Notes under the pieces: generated by a model | What the model was told of the DNA's origin: nothing | What the model saw: only the letters and a program-made list of their open reading frames with translations | The model's database searches: none | Translations under genes and position numbers: made by a program | Origin: Imperialibacter sp963977595 | Lineage (GTDB): Bacteria > Bacteroidota > Bacteroidia > Cytophagales > Cyclobacteriaceae | DNA length: 64,000 bases | Direction: 5' to 3' | NCBI RefSeq assembly: GCF_048007035.1 | Contig: NZ_CP180355.1 | Span: 3,658,001 to 3,722,000 of the forward strand | Shown here: positions 34,815 through 43,029 of the stretch, in pieces | How positions within the stretch are numbered: position 1 is the stretch's first letter | Layout of the letters: each line of letters opens with the position of its first letter

Positions 34815-36737
34815 CTAGGGTCTTTCTTCTTGCAATGAAATGATCCAGTTGGCTATTTTCATCGCATCTTCGTCTGACACTTGTGGCATTGGGGGCATTT
34901 CCGTGGAGTAGCCTGGCCAGTTTTCTGCCTTCGGGTTGCGGATAAGATCAACGATTTGCTTCGCCGTATACCTTCTGGCCGCAATGTCTTTATAAGCCGG
35001 CCCAACCTGCCTTTTGTCAACCTGATGGCATGCAAGGCAAGTGTTTTTTGCGAGAATTGGCTTGATCTCCTCAGTCGTCAGCACAGCGTTGGCTGAAGCC
35101 TTAGGAGTTGCTGGTTTTGCAGCGACTTTTTTAGGCGCTACCTTTTTAGAAGCCGATGACCGTTTGGTGCTCACCTCCGTCATGTTCAATTTCGTGCCTG
35201 CGGGAATATTATTCAGGGTGTAGTAACCAGTGCCGTGGAGCACCGATGATCCATTTGCAGACTTTATTCCGGGCAGATTGATCTCATGCACGTAGTATTG
35301 GCGCAGGTTGTCAACCACAAGTCTTACACTCATGCCATCATCCGCAACCTTCACTCCTTTGATGCCGAGTTTTTCTGTATTAATAGGCGGGCTACCATAA
35401 ACAGAGTGGTACTTGTAAATGAAAGACTGGCCGGCGTATGAGTCGAGGTCTTCCGCAGTGGCTTTGTCTACTGGCTGAGTGAAACGAATTTCGAAACCGT
35501 CGGGCATGGCCTTCACAGTTTGCATTTCGAAAGGAGTCTCGCCCGTCCACACCACACGTTCAAAGCCAGATGTAGTGCTTCCCGCCGAACCCCAGCCTCG
35601 GTTGGTTTCTCCAACGAAGAGCGAACCATCATGGCCCCAGCTCATGCGAAGCACCCCCGATTGGAAATCTTTGATAAAGTCGAAGGCCACACCCTGGTAC
35701 TCTCCGTTTACTTTTTCAAGGCTTACCCTCATGATTTTGCTTTGACCCTGGTCGCCAATCAAAAGCTGGTCTTTGAACGGGCCAAAGCTGGCCTCTTCAC
35801 CTATCTCAAGAATTTCTGAATTCGAAATGCCCAGGATACCATGTGGCAACCATACCGCTGGCAGCGTAATCTCAGGTACCGCTTCTTTTGCATGATACAG
35901 CATCTCCGGGTTTTTCTCATCGGCGTTGTTCTCAGGCTTGAGGTACCTGCCATCCACTTGCTCCCTTTCCTCATGTACTTTGGAAAAGAACTCTTTAGCG
36001 GAAACAGTCACGGGAGATTCCGCTCTGTCGGCCCATTTCAAACCTGCTGGATGCCCGGTGAAGCTTCCTTTTTTGATGTGCCATATACCTCCAGAGCCAA
36101 TCCAATCACCCTGGTTGTCGGCATAGAATAGTTCTCCGTTGATCATTCCTAGTCCGGCTGGTGATCGCATGCCAGTAGCCCATGGCTCCATTGCTCCTTC
36201 TGGTGAAATACGCATGATCCAGCCTCTCCATGGCACTCTGCTTTCGCCTCTCCACCACTCCTGGTCACCAAAAGCCACATTGCCTGATACAAACATGCTT
36301 CCGTCGGGGGCTATTTTAGGGCCATAAGAGTATTCATGGTAGTGACCTGATACGGGCCAGGCGTAGATGGTTTCATACACATCGGCTCGCCCGTCGCCGT
36401 TGGTGTCCTGCAGCTTTGTGAGCTCACCCCGCTGTGCTGTCAATAGGGCATTCTCATTGAAAGTCAGTCCCAGTGGCTCGTGAAGGCCGCTGGCGAAAAG
36501 GGTAAAGGAAGGCAAGTTGCTGTTCCTCATGTACGGATCCTCTACTATCCAAACATCACCTCGCCTGGTAGCGAGAGCCACCCTTCCGTCAGGAAGCGTT
36601 GTGATGCCACCTACTTCGAGGAGCATGGTCTCCGGTGTGGGGATGGTAATGATCTTGTAGAAGTCGCTTTCTTCAGCTTCCTGCGAGAAAGCGTTGAATC
36701 CTACAAGCAGGGCTATTAATGAGATATATTTTTTCAT
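34815..36737 (-). CDS. Glucose/sorbosone-dehydrogenase-like propeller fused to cytochrome c
   Basis: 640 residues: signal peptide (to about residue 18), a six-bladed beta-propeller of the L-sorbosone/PQQ sugar dehydrogenase type (GVALATRRGDVWIV, DGRADVYETI, WATGMRSPAGLG), a beta-rich linker (about 470-545) with a Lys/Pro-rich spacer, and a monoheme cytochrome c (CLACH, Cys567, Cys570, His571, Met ligand likely in TEMPPMP). Likely oxidises a sugar or polyol in the periplasm and passes electrons to heme, or is the cytochrome-linked partner of the next protein. Gene 18 bp downstream of the DUF1080 gene, same operon. Confidence 0.85.
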   Translation of the reverse strand: MKKYISLIALLVGFNAFSQEAEESDFYKIITIPTPETMLLEVGGITTLPDGRVALATRRGDVWIVEDPYMRNSNLPSFTLFASGLHEPLGLTFNENALLTAQRGELTKLQDTNGDGRADVYETIYAWPVSGHYHEYSYGPKIAPDGSMFVSGNVAFGDQEWWRGESRVPWRGWIMRISPEGAMEPWATGMRSPAGLGMINGELFYADNQGDWIGSGGIWHIKKGSFTGHPAGLKWADRAESPVTVSAKEFFSKVHEEREQVDGRYLKPENNADEKNPEMLYHAKEAVPEITLPAVWLPHGILGISNSEILEIGEEASFGPFKDQLLIGDQGQSKIMRVSLEKVNGEYQGVAFDFIKDFQSGVLRMSWGHDGSLFVGETNRGWGSAGSTTSGFERVVWTGETPFEMQTVKAMPDGFEIRFTQPVDKATAEDLDSYAGQSFIYKYHSVYGSPPINTEKLGIKGVKVADDGMSVRLVVDNLRQYYVHEINLPGIKSANGSSVLHGTGYYTLNNIPAGTKLNMTEVSTKRSSASKKVAPKKVAAKPATPKASANAVLTTEEIKPILAKNTCLACHQVDKRQVGPAYKDIAARRYTAKQIVDLIRNPKAENWPGYSTEMPPMPQVSDEDAMKIANWIISLQEERP

Positions 36738-36755
36738 GATTTCTTTCAGATTTTA

Positions 36756-38630
36756 TTACCAAACAATTTGATAAACAACCGAACCAGTTGCTGGCACCAG
36801 GAGCTCTTTCGTAGCGCCCTTGTCAGCAATAGTGGCCTCCTGTGCTGATTTCAGCTCTATATAGTAGTCAAAGCCGTCGATGGCATAGGCTCCATTATCC
36901 AGTTTTCTAATCTGGCTGCCTTCGGCTATTCTGACCTGGCTGCCTGTCGGCGCATTTTCAACAGATATTTCCCTTTGAAGCACTTTTCCTTCTTCCACCA
37001 GCTTGCTCTTATCTTTCACGCTCGCCCCGCTGTAAGTATAGAGAAAGGTTGGAAGGCCATCGCCATCAAGGGTGTACCCACTGCTTCTGAAATCAGGGAG
37101 TTTGTTGAGCTCAAAGTTGGCACTGCTTTGTCCAGGCAATACCAGTGTTGGCTTGCTGGTCAGGTACTCTACTACCCCAATCGGCCTGAATGAGCCATCG
37201 CCTCTGTCGTGCCACATCGGTGTTGCGTCAATGAAACCGCCTCTCCAAAGGCATACTACGCTGCCACTTTTCATGTCGTAGATGTAGTTTAGGCCCGCAG
37301 GATCACCAACGGCGATGGTATGCGTAAGCCTTTGGCTTCTGTCTCTATTGTAGTCAAGGAATGCTCTCAACAGCCTTGGACTATTGCCAGTTTCGACAAT
37401 AATCGGAGAGGCTACGTTGCTGGCAGGAGGGAAAGAGCTAAAGGCGTGCAATGCCTGAGGGTAGCTGTTGGAGCTTTCCACCCACAGTCCCATGTTTGGA
37501 CTCACCCAGCTCACATATTTAAAGTAGGTAATTTCAACCGAATGGGTACCTTTTGTAAGCTTTACGGGCTTTCCACCTCGCTCATAGTAGTTGGAAATCG
37601 TTTGCCCATCAATGACCAACTTCATCGCATTGCCGGTATTTGTGTTGAACTTGTAGGTATCCTCCACAGGTATTTCCAGTGCTCCGTAATATTTTACTGC
37701 AAACTCATTGTCCTTCTTCGCTACTTCCCAGGTGAGTTGTTCCGTTGAGCCTATCGAAGTCGGCTTCAGGTCTTTGAAATCCTTTTCACTTTCAAAATGC
37801 CCGTCAAAAACTTCGTAGTTGATACCAGATAGCGCCACGTTAGCTGGCTTTAGCAATCTGTAGCGGATGTTTCTGAAAGCCACCGGGCCATGGTCTCCCT
37901 GGATCATCAAAGGGCCTTCTGCTACTTCCTTGTCATTAATCGGGCCGCCCGTAAGGCGTGGCACTTCCAGGTTGTCATGAATTCGTACGCCATTTAGCTC
38001 CACAAATACGAACCGGGCGTTTTCTGTCTTTTCACCAGCAGCATTGAATCGGGGGGCCTGGAAAGAAATTTTAATTGTTTGCCACAGGCCAGGGGCTTTT
38101 GCAGCATTTACCCGGGGTGCCTTCCCGGCATAAGCCTTTGTTGGCTCATTTTCCCAGTTGCGATAAATACCTCCAATGTCTCCAAAGCCTGGATTTTTCA
38201 CCCCCCAGCTGTCAAGGAGCTGTACTTCGTAGTTGCCTTGAAGGTAGATGCCGGAGTTGGATCCTTTGGGAATCATCACCTCAAGTTCCAGCTCAATGTC
38301 TCCGTGGGTCCAGTTTGTGACCAGGTTGTCTTTTTTCTGATCGCCGTTGAAATTGAGGAGGATGCTCTGCCCGGAAGTATACTTTACTGGATGCTCCGGT
38401 TCAGGTGCGGCCTTACTCTTTTTCTTCTTTTTGCCTGTTTCAACAGGCGGTGCCTCATGGTGAATGGATAGGTTTCTGTCCATCATTACATCGCCAACTA
38501 TCATCCAGTTGCCGGCCTGAGCCTTGAACGATGACAGGTCATTTAACGGGAGTGTTTTGTATCCTTCCTGAGCCCAGCCAGCGTATGCAGCCAACCAGAG
38601 TGTCAGTGAGAATGCGAGTCGTTTCATCAT
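36756..38630 (-). CDS. DUF1080 (3-keto-glucoside hydrolase-type) and PA14 domain protein
   Basis: 624 residues with signal peptide (to about 21). First domain (about 25-250) is the DUF1080/GH16-like fold with GDIELELEVMIPKGSNSGIYLQG; the second (about 275-400) resembles PA14 (YKFNTNTGNAMKLVIDGQ); the C-terminal part (about 410-620) is another beta-rich unit. DUF1080 proteins hydrolyse 3-keto-glycosides made by an oxidase; the dehydrogenase-cytochrome gene beside it fits such a pathway. Inferred. One operon with the preceding entry. Confidence 0.85.
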   Translation of the reverse strand: MMKRLAFSLTLWLAAYAGWAQEGYKTLPLNDLSSFKAQAGNWMIVGDVMMDRNLSIHHEAPPVETGKKKKKSKAAPEPEHPVKYTSGQSILLNFNGDQKKDNLVTNWTHGDIELELEVMIPKGSNSGIYLQGNYEVQLLDSWGVKNPGFGDIGGIYRNWENEPTKAYAGKAPRVNAAKAPGLWQTIKISFQAPRFNAAGEKTENARFVFVELNGVRIHDNLEVPRLTGGPINDKEVAEGPLMIQGDHGPVAFRNIRYRLLKPANVALSGINYEVFDGHFESEKDFKDLKPTSIGSTEQLTWEVAKKDNEFAVKYYGALEIPVEDTYKFNTNTGNAMKLVIDGQTISNYYERGGKPVKLTKGTHSVEITYFKYVSWVSPNMGLWVESSNSYPQALHAFSSFPPASNVASPIIVETGNSPRLLRAFLDYNRDRSQRLTHTIAVGDPAGLNYIYDMKSGSVVCLWRGGFIDATPMWHDRGDGSFRPIGVVEYLTSKPTLVLPGQSSANFELNKLPDFRSSGYTLDGDGLPTFLYTYSGASVKDKSKLVEEGKVLQREISVENAPTGSQVRIAEGSQIRKLDNGAYAIDGFDYYIELKSAQEATIADKGATKELLVPATGSVVYQIVW

Positions 38631-38987
38631 ATGTATCAGTGGTTATAATTTCAGAGTAGCAAAAGCGGCTTTACTTAGCCCATAAAACAAGCCATTGTAT
38701 GTGTCCAATAGGCGGGGCTGAAATTAGGCTGAAATATGAATTTTGGCAAAGAATGGAGGGAAATGGTGGCTGAAATATCTAAAATTCATCTTGGCAGCGT
38801 GCCAAGGTGGCTGTGGTGTGAGGGTAAGTATTTGGAGGATTGCCTGCTAAGTTTCACGTGTTCACTCACCAGAATTTTATTCGAAATAAATAACCAACTG
38901 GCGAACGCTGAGGAAATAAAATCTCTCAAGTTTATGGTGATTCGCAGTGTTGACTTATTTTTATAAAGGGATAAGTGCCAGTTGCCT
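38631..38987. other. Regulatory region upstream of the first HMA-AraC gene
   Basis: No gene supported here. It holds three direct repeats GGCTGAAAT (38716, 38727, 38768; spacings 11 and 41 bp, close to whole helical turns) and a palindrome CTTGGCA-GCG-TGCCAAG at 38790-38806. Direct repeats are the typical binding form of AraC-family regulators. Confidence 0.55.
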
Positions 38988-39566
38988 ATGGTTATAAGCA
39001 TCAAAAATATGGTTTGTAATCGTTGCATCTTGATGATCGGGCAGGAGCTTGAGAAGCAAGAACTGCAGGTACGAAGCATCGTGTTGGGCGAAGTCGAATT
39101 GGAAAATGAGTCACTTTCAAAAGAGCAATTCGACAGGCTCGACGCTTCATTGAGTCTCATGGGGTTTGAGCGCATTGATGACAGGAAGGCGAAGCTTATT
39201 GAGTCGATGAAGTCATTGATTATTCAATTCATCCACAATAAGGAATCATCTGAAAGGAAATACAATTGGTCAACTGTGCTCTCGGAGAGCCTGCATTTTG
39301 ACTACAATTACCTAAGCAACTTGTTCTCGTCTGTTGAGGGAGTCACATTGGAGCAATACATCATCAAGCAAAAAATTGAAAGAGTGAAGGAGTTGTTGTT
39401 TTATGATGAGCTCACCCTCAGCGAGATTGCGGACAAACTTGGCTATAGCAGTGTGGCTCACCTGTCGGCACAGTTTAAAAAGATGACTGGTTTCACCCCT
39501 TCCGCCCTAAAGAAATCCAGGGAGATTGATATGGAACGGAAATCCCTGGATCATATATCTGAGTAG
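38988..39566 (+). CDS. HMA-like domain fused to AraC DNA-binding domain (regulator 1)
   Basis: 192 residues from the ATG at 38988 (an upstream TTG is possible). Residues 1-65 form a heavy-metal-associated-like ferredoxin fold with MVCNRC (Cys10, Cys13) instead of the usual GMTCxxC. Then a helical linker and an AraC-type double helix-turn-helix (about 95-185) with VTLEQYIIKQKIERVKELL and LGYSSVAHLSAQFKK. The cupin sensor of classical AraC is absent. Metal-dependent control of efflux genes is inferred from the fused HMA-like domain and from the exporters that follow; metal binding is not demonstrated. Confidence 0.85.
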   Translation: MVISIKNMVCNRCILMIGQELEKQELQVRSIVLGEVELENESLSKEQFDRLDASLSLMGFERIDDRKAKLIESMKSLIIQFIHNKESSERKYNWSTVLSESLHFDYNYLSNLFSSVEGVTLEQYIIKQKIERVKELLFYDELTLSEIADKLGYSSVAHLSAQFKKMTGFTPSALKKSREIDMERKSLDHISE

Positions 39567-39667
39567 GAGCTTCGATCCTGAAGAAAGGAATTCTACAACA
39601 CATTCCGGCATTTGTGTAAAGACGCCCAGCATGCATAGCATGTACTTTGTTCCAAAAGCATTTCGGT

Positions 39668-40240
39668 ATGGAGCAAAAGTACCAAATTCAAATAAAGGGC
39701 ATGGTCTGCGATCGTTGCATCCTCTTTGTGAAAACGAAACTTGAGCAAATGGGTTTTGTAGTGCAGAAAATTAGCCTTGGGAGTGTAACAATAAATAAAA
39801 GCCTTACGCCTGCTGAGCAGTCGCAGCTTGAGGAAATACTCTCTGAAGCAGACCTTCAGGTTATTTCCAGCAGACAACATAAGCTAATATCGCAAGTCAA
39901 GTCTGTGATTCATCAAGCTTTAGAGTCAAATTATCATTACGGCGCACCAATGAAATTCTCAAAGCAAATTTCCGAGTCGCTGGGGCTAAATTACAGCTCT
40001 ATCAGTAAGCTGTTTTCTGAACACGAAGGCATAACCCTTGAGCAATATTTTATCTCAACAAGGATAGAAAAGGTAAAGATCCTGCTGACTTCTTCCACCT
40101 TGTCGGCAACGGAAATAGCTTACATGACGGGGTATAGCAGCGTGAATCATATGTCCCATCAATTTAAAGAGCACCAGGGCCATGCGCCTACTTTTTTCCG
40201 CAAGGCAGTACCCGAAATGCTCAACGCCACCTGCTACTGA
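39668..40240 (+). CDS. HMA-like domain fused to AraC DNA-binding domain (regulator 2)
   Basis: 190 residues from the ATG at 39668; a TTG start upstream adds seven residues without support. Same architecture as the preceding gene: HMA-like fold with MVCDRC (Cys14, Cys17) and GSVTINKSLTP in place of the beta-strand seen in regulator 1, then an AraC helix-turn-helix pair (about 100-185) with TLEQYFISTRIEKVKILL and MTGYSSVNHMSHQF. Located between regulator 1 and the MFS exporter gene, which starts 146 bp downstream. Tandem duplication of the regulator with strong divergence (roughly a third of positions shared). Confidence 0.85.
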   Translation: MEQKYQIQIKGMVCDRCILFVKTKLEQMGFVVQKISLGSVTINKSLTPAEQSQLEEILSEADLQVISSRQHKLISQVKSVIHQALESNYHYGAPMKFSKQISESLGLNYSSISKLFSEHEGITLEQYFISTRIEKVKILLTSSTLSATEIAYMTGYSSVNHMSHQFKEHQGHAPTFFRKAVPEMLNATCY

Positions 40241-40386
40241 AAGGCGAGTGATTTCCTGCACTCACATCAGGCAAGTCCAATCGCCGGTTGCCGACCGCCA
40301 TGGAATTATATAAATCGAACCCATTTAAATGTAGAAGAAGGTCAGGCATTTCGAGAAACTTTGTCCCTGTATAAACAACTCAAAAT

Positions 40387-41811
40387 ATGTCTGACACAAC
40401 AACAATCAAAACAAGTGAGCTCAAAGTCAATCGGTGGGCCGCTTTGGCTATTTTGTGCACAGCACAATTTATGGTAATAATGGATACGTCCATTATTGGT
40501 GTGGCATTACCGGCCATTCAGGAAGCATTGAATTACACGCCCTCTGAATTGTCGTGGATATTCAATGCCTACGTAATAATCTTTGGCGGTGTGCTTCTTT
40601 TGGGCGGAAAGCTTTCTGACCTCTATGGCCCCAAAAAAGTATTTCTTTGGGGGTTTGCTGTGCTTACTGCTGCCTCGCTTCTTACCGGGCTGGCCTGGTC
40701 CGAAACCTCGATGAATATTGGGAGAGCCCTGCAAGGTCTTGGAGCAGCTTTGATAGCACCTTCTGCTCTTTCTCTCCTAATGACCATTTTTACGGACCCG
40801 AAAGAACTGGCCAAAGCATTTGGGTTCTGGGGAGCATCGGCTGCTGCTGGCGGCTCGGCGGGTGTATTTTTGGGAGGAGTGCTCACCGACTATGCCTCGT
40901 GGAGATGGACCTTCTATATTAATATACCCATGGGCATTTTCGTCATGATTGCCGGAGCAATGCTTCTGGTGAGCGGAAATAGACGAAAGGGGAAAATAGA
41001 TTATTTGGGGGCAGTATTGGTGACGCTGGCCACTATGGTACTGGTTTACTCGTTAGTTATGGTCGACAAGAATGGATTACTGACCACGCACACCATTGGC
41101 CTCTTTGCAACGTCATTAGCTTTGTTTATTGCTTTTGTGTTTGCACAAAAAAGGGTGCAGGCTCCATTGTTGCCACTTTCAATATTCAAAGCGCCAAATC
41201 TTTCAAGCGGCAATTTAATTATGGCCTTAATGGCTGGCGCATGGATACCTCTGTGGTTTTACCTTAATCTTTATTTACAGCAGTCGCTGGGCTACACTGC
41301 ATTTTTTTCCGGTTTGGCTTTACTCCCAATGACTATAGTAATCATGGTGCTTATGGTGGGTGTCACTGGTAAGCTCATCGCAAAATTTGGCTTTAAAAAG
41401 CCATTGATTGCAGGGCTCGTGGCACTTACTTGGTCACTGCTGTGGTTTTCGCAAGTTCCAGTAAACGGGAATTACCTCTCCGATGTGCTTGGGGCCTCCT
41501 TGCTGGGAGCCCTTGGTATGTCACTGGCCTATATTCCAGGCACCATCGCATCAATATCGGGCGCAAAACCTGAGGAGTCGGGCCTGGCATCTGGCTTGGT
41601 TAACACTACTTATCAGGTGGGGTCAGCCATTGGGTTGGCGATAGCCGCTGCCATCGCCATCGGTACTACCAACAACTTCTCCGCCGAAGAGGGGGTGACT
41701 ACAGAAGCGCTGAATGTTGGTTTTCAGGCTGCATTTAAAGCAGCAGCATGCATCAGTGGACTTAGCATTTTGATCGCTGTGTTTGGTATAAAGCAGCAAC
41801 GGCCACAGTAA
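40387..41811 (+). CDS. MFS exporter of the DHA2 (14-helix) type
   Basis: 474 residues with about fourteen membrane helices. Motif D1 reads MDTSIIGVALPAI (32-44), motif A GGKLSDLYGPKKV (73-85), and the proline/glycine-rich LALPMTIVIMVLMVG corresponds to the DHA2 helix. EmrB-like drug or metabolite efflux by proton antiport is the family role. It lies directly after the two HMA-AraC genes and before the RND operon. Followed by a strong terminator, so its transcript is separate from the RND genes. Confidence 0.88.
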   Translation: MSDTTTIKTSELKVNRWAALAILCTAQFMVIMDTSIIGVALPAIQEALNYTPSELSWIFNAYVIIFGGVLLLGGKLSDLYGPKKVFLWGFAVLTAASLLTGLAWSETSMNIGRALQGLGAALIAPSALSLLMTIFTDPKELAKAFGFWGASAAAGGSAGVFLGGVLTDYASWRWTFYINIPMGIFVMIAGAMLLVSGNRRKGKIDYLGAVLVTLATMVLVYSLVMVDKNGLLTTHTIGLFATSLALFIAFVFAQKRVQAPLLPLSIFKAPNLSSGNLIMALMAGAWIPLWFYLNLYLQQSLGYTAFFSGLALLPMTIVIMVLMVGVTGKLIAKFGFKKPLIAGLVALTWSLLWFSQVPVNGNYLSDVLGASLLGALGMSLAYIPGTIASISGAKPEESGLASGLVNTTYQVGSAIGLAIAAAIAIGTTNNFSAEEGVTTEALNVGFQAAFKAAACISGLSILIAVFGIKQQRPQ

Positions 41812-41842
41812 GGCACCTTCTAATTTTCTTATTTTTTAATAC

Positions 41843-41871
41843 AAAAAGTCTGGCCGAACGCCAGACTTTTT
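41843..41871. terminator. Intrinsic terminator after the MFS gene
   Basis: AAAAAGTCTGGC and GCCAGACTTTTT form a perfect 12-bp stem with a CGAAC loop; T-run on both strands makes it usable in both directions. Confidence 0.9.
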
Positions 41872-41965
41872 GCTTTCAGTAAACTTTATAAATAGCTCCG
41901 GTTTAAATGCAAATCAGGGTGTGTTGGATTCCCGTTTTTTACATCCATAATCAAACTTCAAACAA

Positions 41966-43021
41966 ATGAAAACAAATGAATTTTTTAGCTATTTGAGTTT
42001 CCTGATCATCGGTGCGATTGTTGTCGCCTGCACCTCAGGTACAGACAATGACTCAAATCAAGGCAGTGCGCCCATTAGCCGACTGCCAGTGGATGTCAAG
42101 GTTGTGAAATCAACCGCTGTCACCCAGGAAGAAGTCGTTGCTGGCTCTGTCGTTGCTATTCGTGAGGTAATGATCGCCAGCGAAGTATCCAGGAAAGTCG
42201 TTGCCGTATCTTTTACTGAAGGCAGCGTAGTACACAAAGGCCAGCTGCTGTACAAGCTGGAGGACGGCGAAATTGTTGCCAAACTGAAGCAAAATCAGGC
42301 CGAACTTGGCCTGGCAAAATTGAGCGAAGGTCGCTTGGCTGAGCTGCTGAAAAGTGAAGCGGTACGGCAGGAAGAATACGACGTTGCGCAATCGAGACTT
42401 GCGTTGCTCCAGGCAACGGAGGACTTACTGAAGAATGAGCTGGACAAGACCTCCATTCATGCCCCCTTCTCCGGGAAAATTGGAATCAGTAAAGTGGAAG
42501 TTGGTTCTTGGGTTTCACCAGGAATGCCTTTGGTTGCCCTGCAGGAACAAGGAAGCGTTAAAATTCAATTTTCAGTTCCTGAAAAATACATTGCATTTGT
42601 GACAAGTGGAAAGACAATACAATTCCAGGCACCCACCGGTGGTTCCAGCATAGCGGCTCGCATAATTGCGACGGAATCAAGAATAGACGCTTCCAGCAGA
42701 AGTATAACAGTGCAGGCGGTGGCCGACAATCGTGACAATCAGCTAGTGCCAGGGATGTCGGCAAGGGTTTACTTTTCTGTCACTGACGAAAACTCAAAGG
42801 GCCTTACTCTGCCCACTCAAGCCCTCATTCCAGGGGCCAATGGATTTGGTGTCTTTGTGGTAAGGCAGGGTGTGGCCAGGTTCAGCCCGGTGACCGTTTT
42901 CTCCAGAAATGAGTCCGATGCGCTGATTACGGCAGGTCTCGCCGATGGCGATTCAGTCTTGGTTTCCAACATTCTTCGCACCGGTGATGGTACTCCCGTA
43001 CAAGTTGTCACTGCTAAATAA
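41966..43021 (+). CDS. RND efflux periplasmic adaptor (membrane fusion protein)
   Basis: 351 residues with a lipoprotein-type signal (IGAIVVACTSG, Cys22), a barrel-sandwich hybrid and alpha hairpin (about 75-180, LYKLEDGEIVAKLKQNQAELG), and beta-barrel and membrane-proximal domains. First gene of an operon; the RND gene starts 8 bp downstream. Links the inner-membrane pump to the TolC channel. Confidence 0.92.
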   Translation: MKTNEFFSYLSFLIIGAIVVACTSGTDNDSNQGSAPISRLPVDVKVVKSTAVTQEEVVAGSVVAIREVMIASEVSRKVVAVSFTEGSVVHKGQLLYKLEDGEIVAKLKQNQAELGLAKLSEGRLAELLKSEAVRQEEYDVAQSRLALLQATEDLLKNELDKTSIHAPFSGKIGISKVEVGSWVSPGMPLVALQEQGSVKIQFSVPEKYIAFVTSGKTIQFQAPTGGSSIAARIIATESRIDASSRSITVQAVADNRDNQLVPGMSARVYFSVTDENSKGLTLPTQALIPGANGFGVFVVRQGVARFSPVTVFSRNESDALITAGLADGDSVLVSNILRTGDGTPVQVVTAK

Positions 43022-43029
43022 TTGGAGCC

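Noticed and set aside
38736..38966. Open frame of 76 codons before the first HMA-AraC gene
   Set aside because: It covers the palindrome and one of the direct repeats; the translation shows no known pattern.
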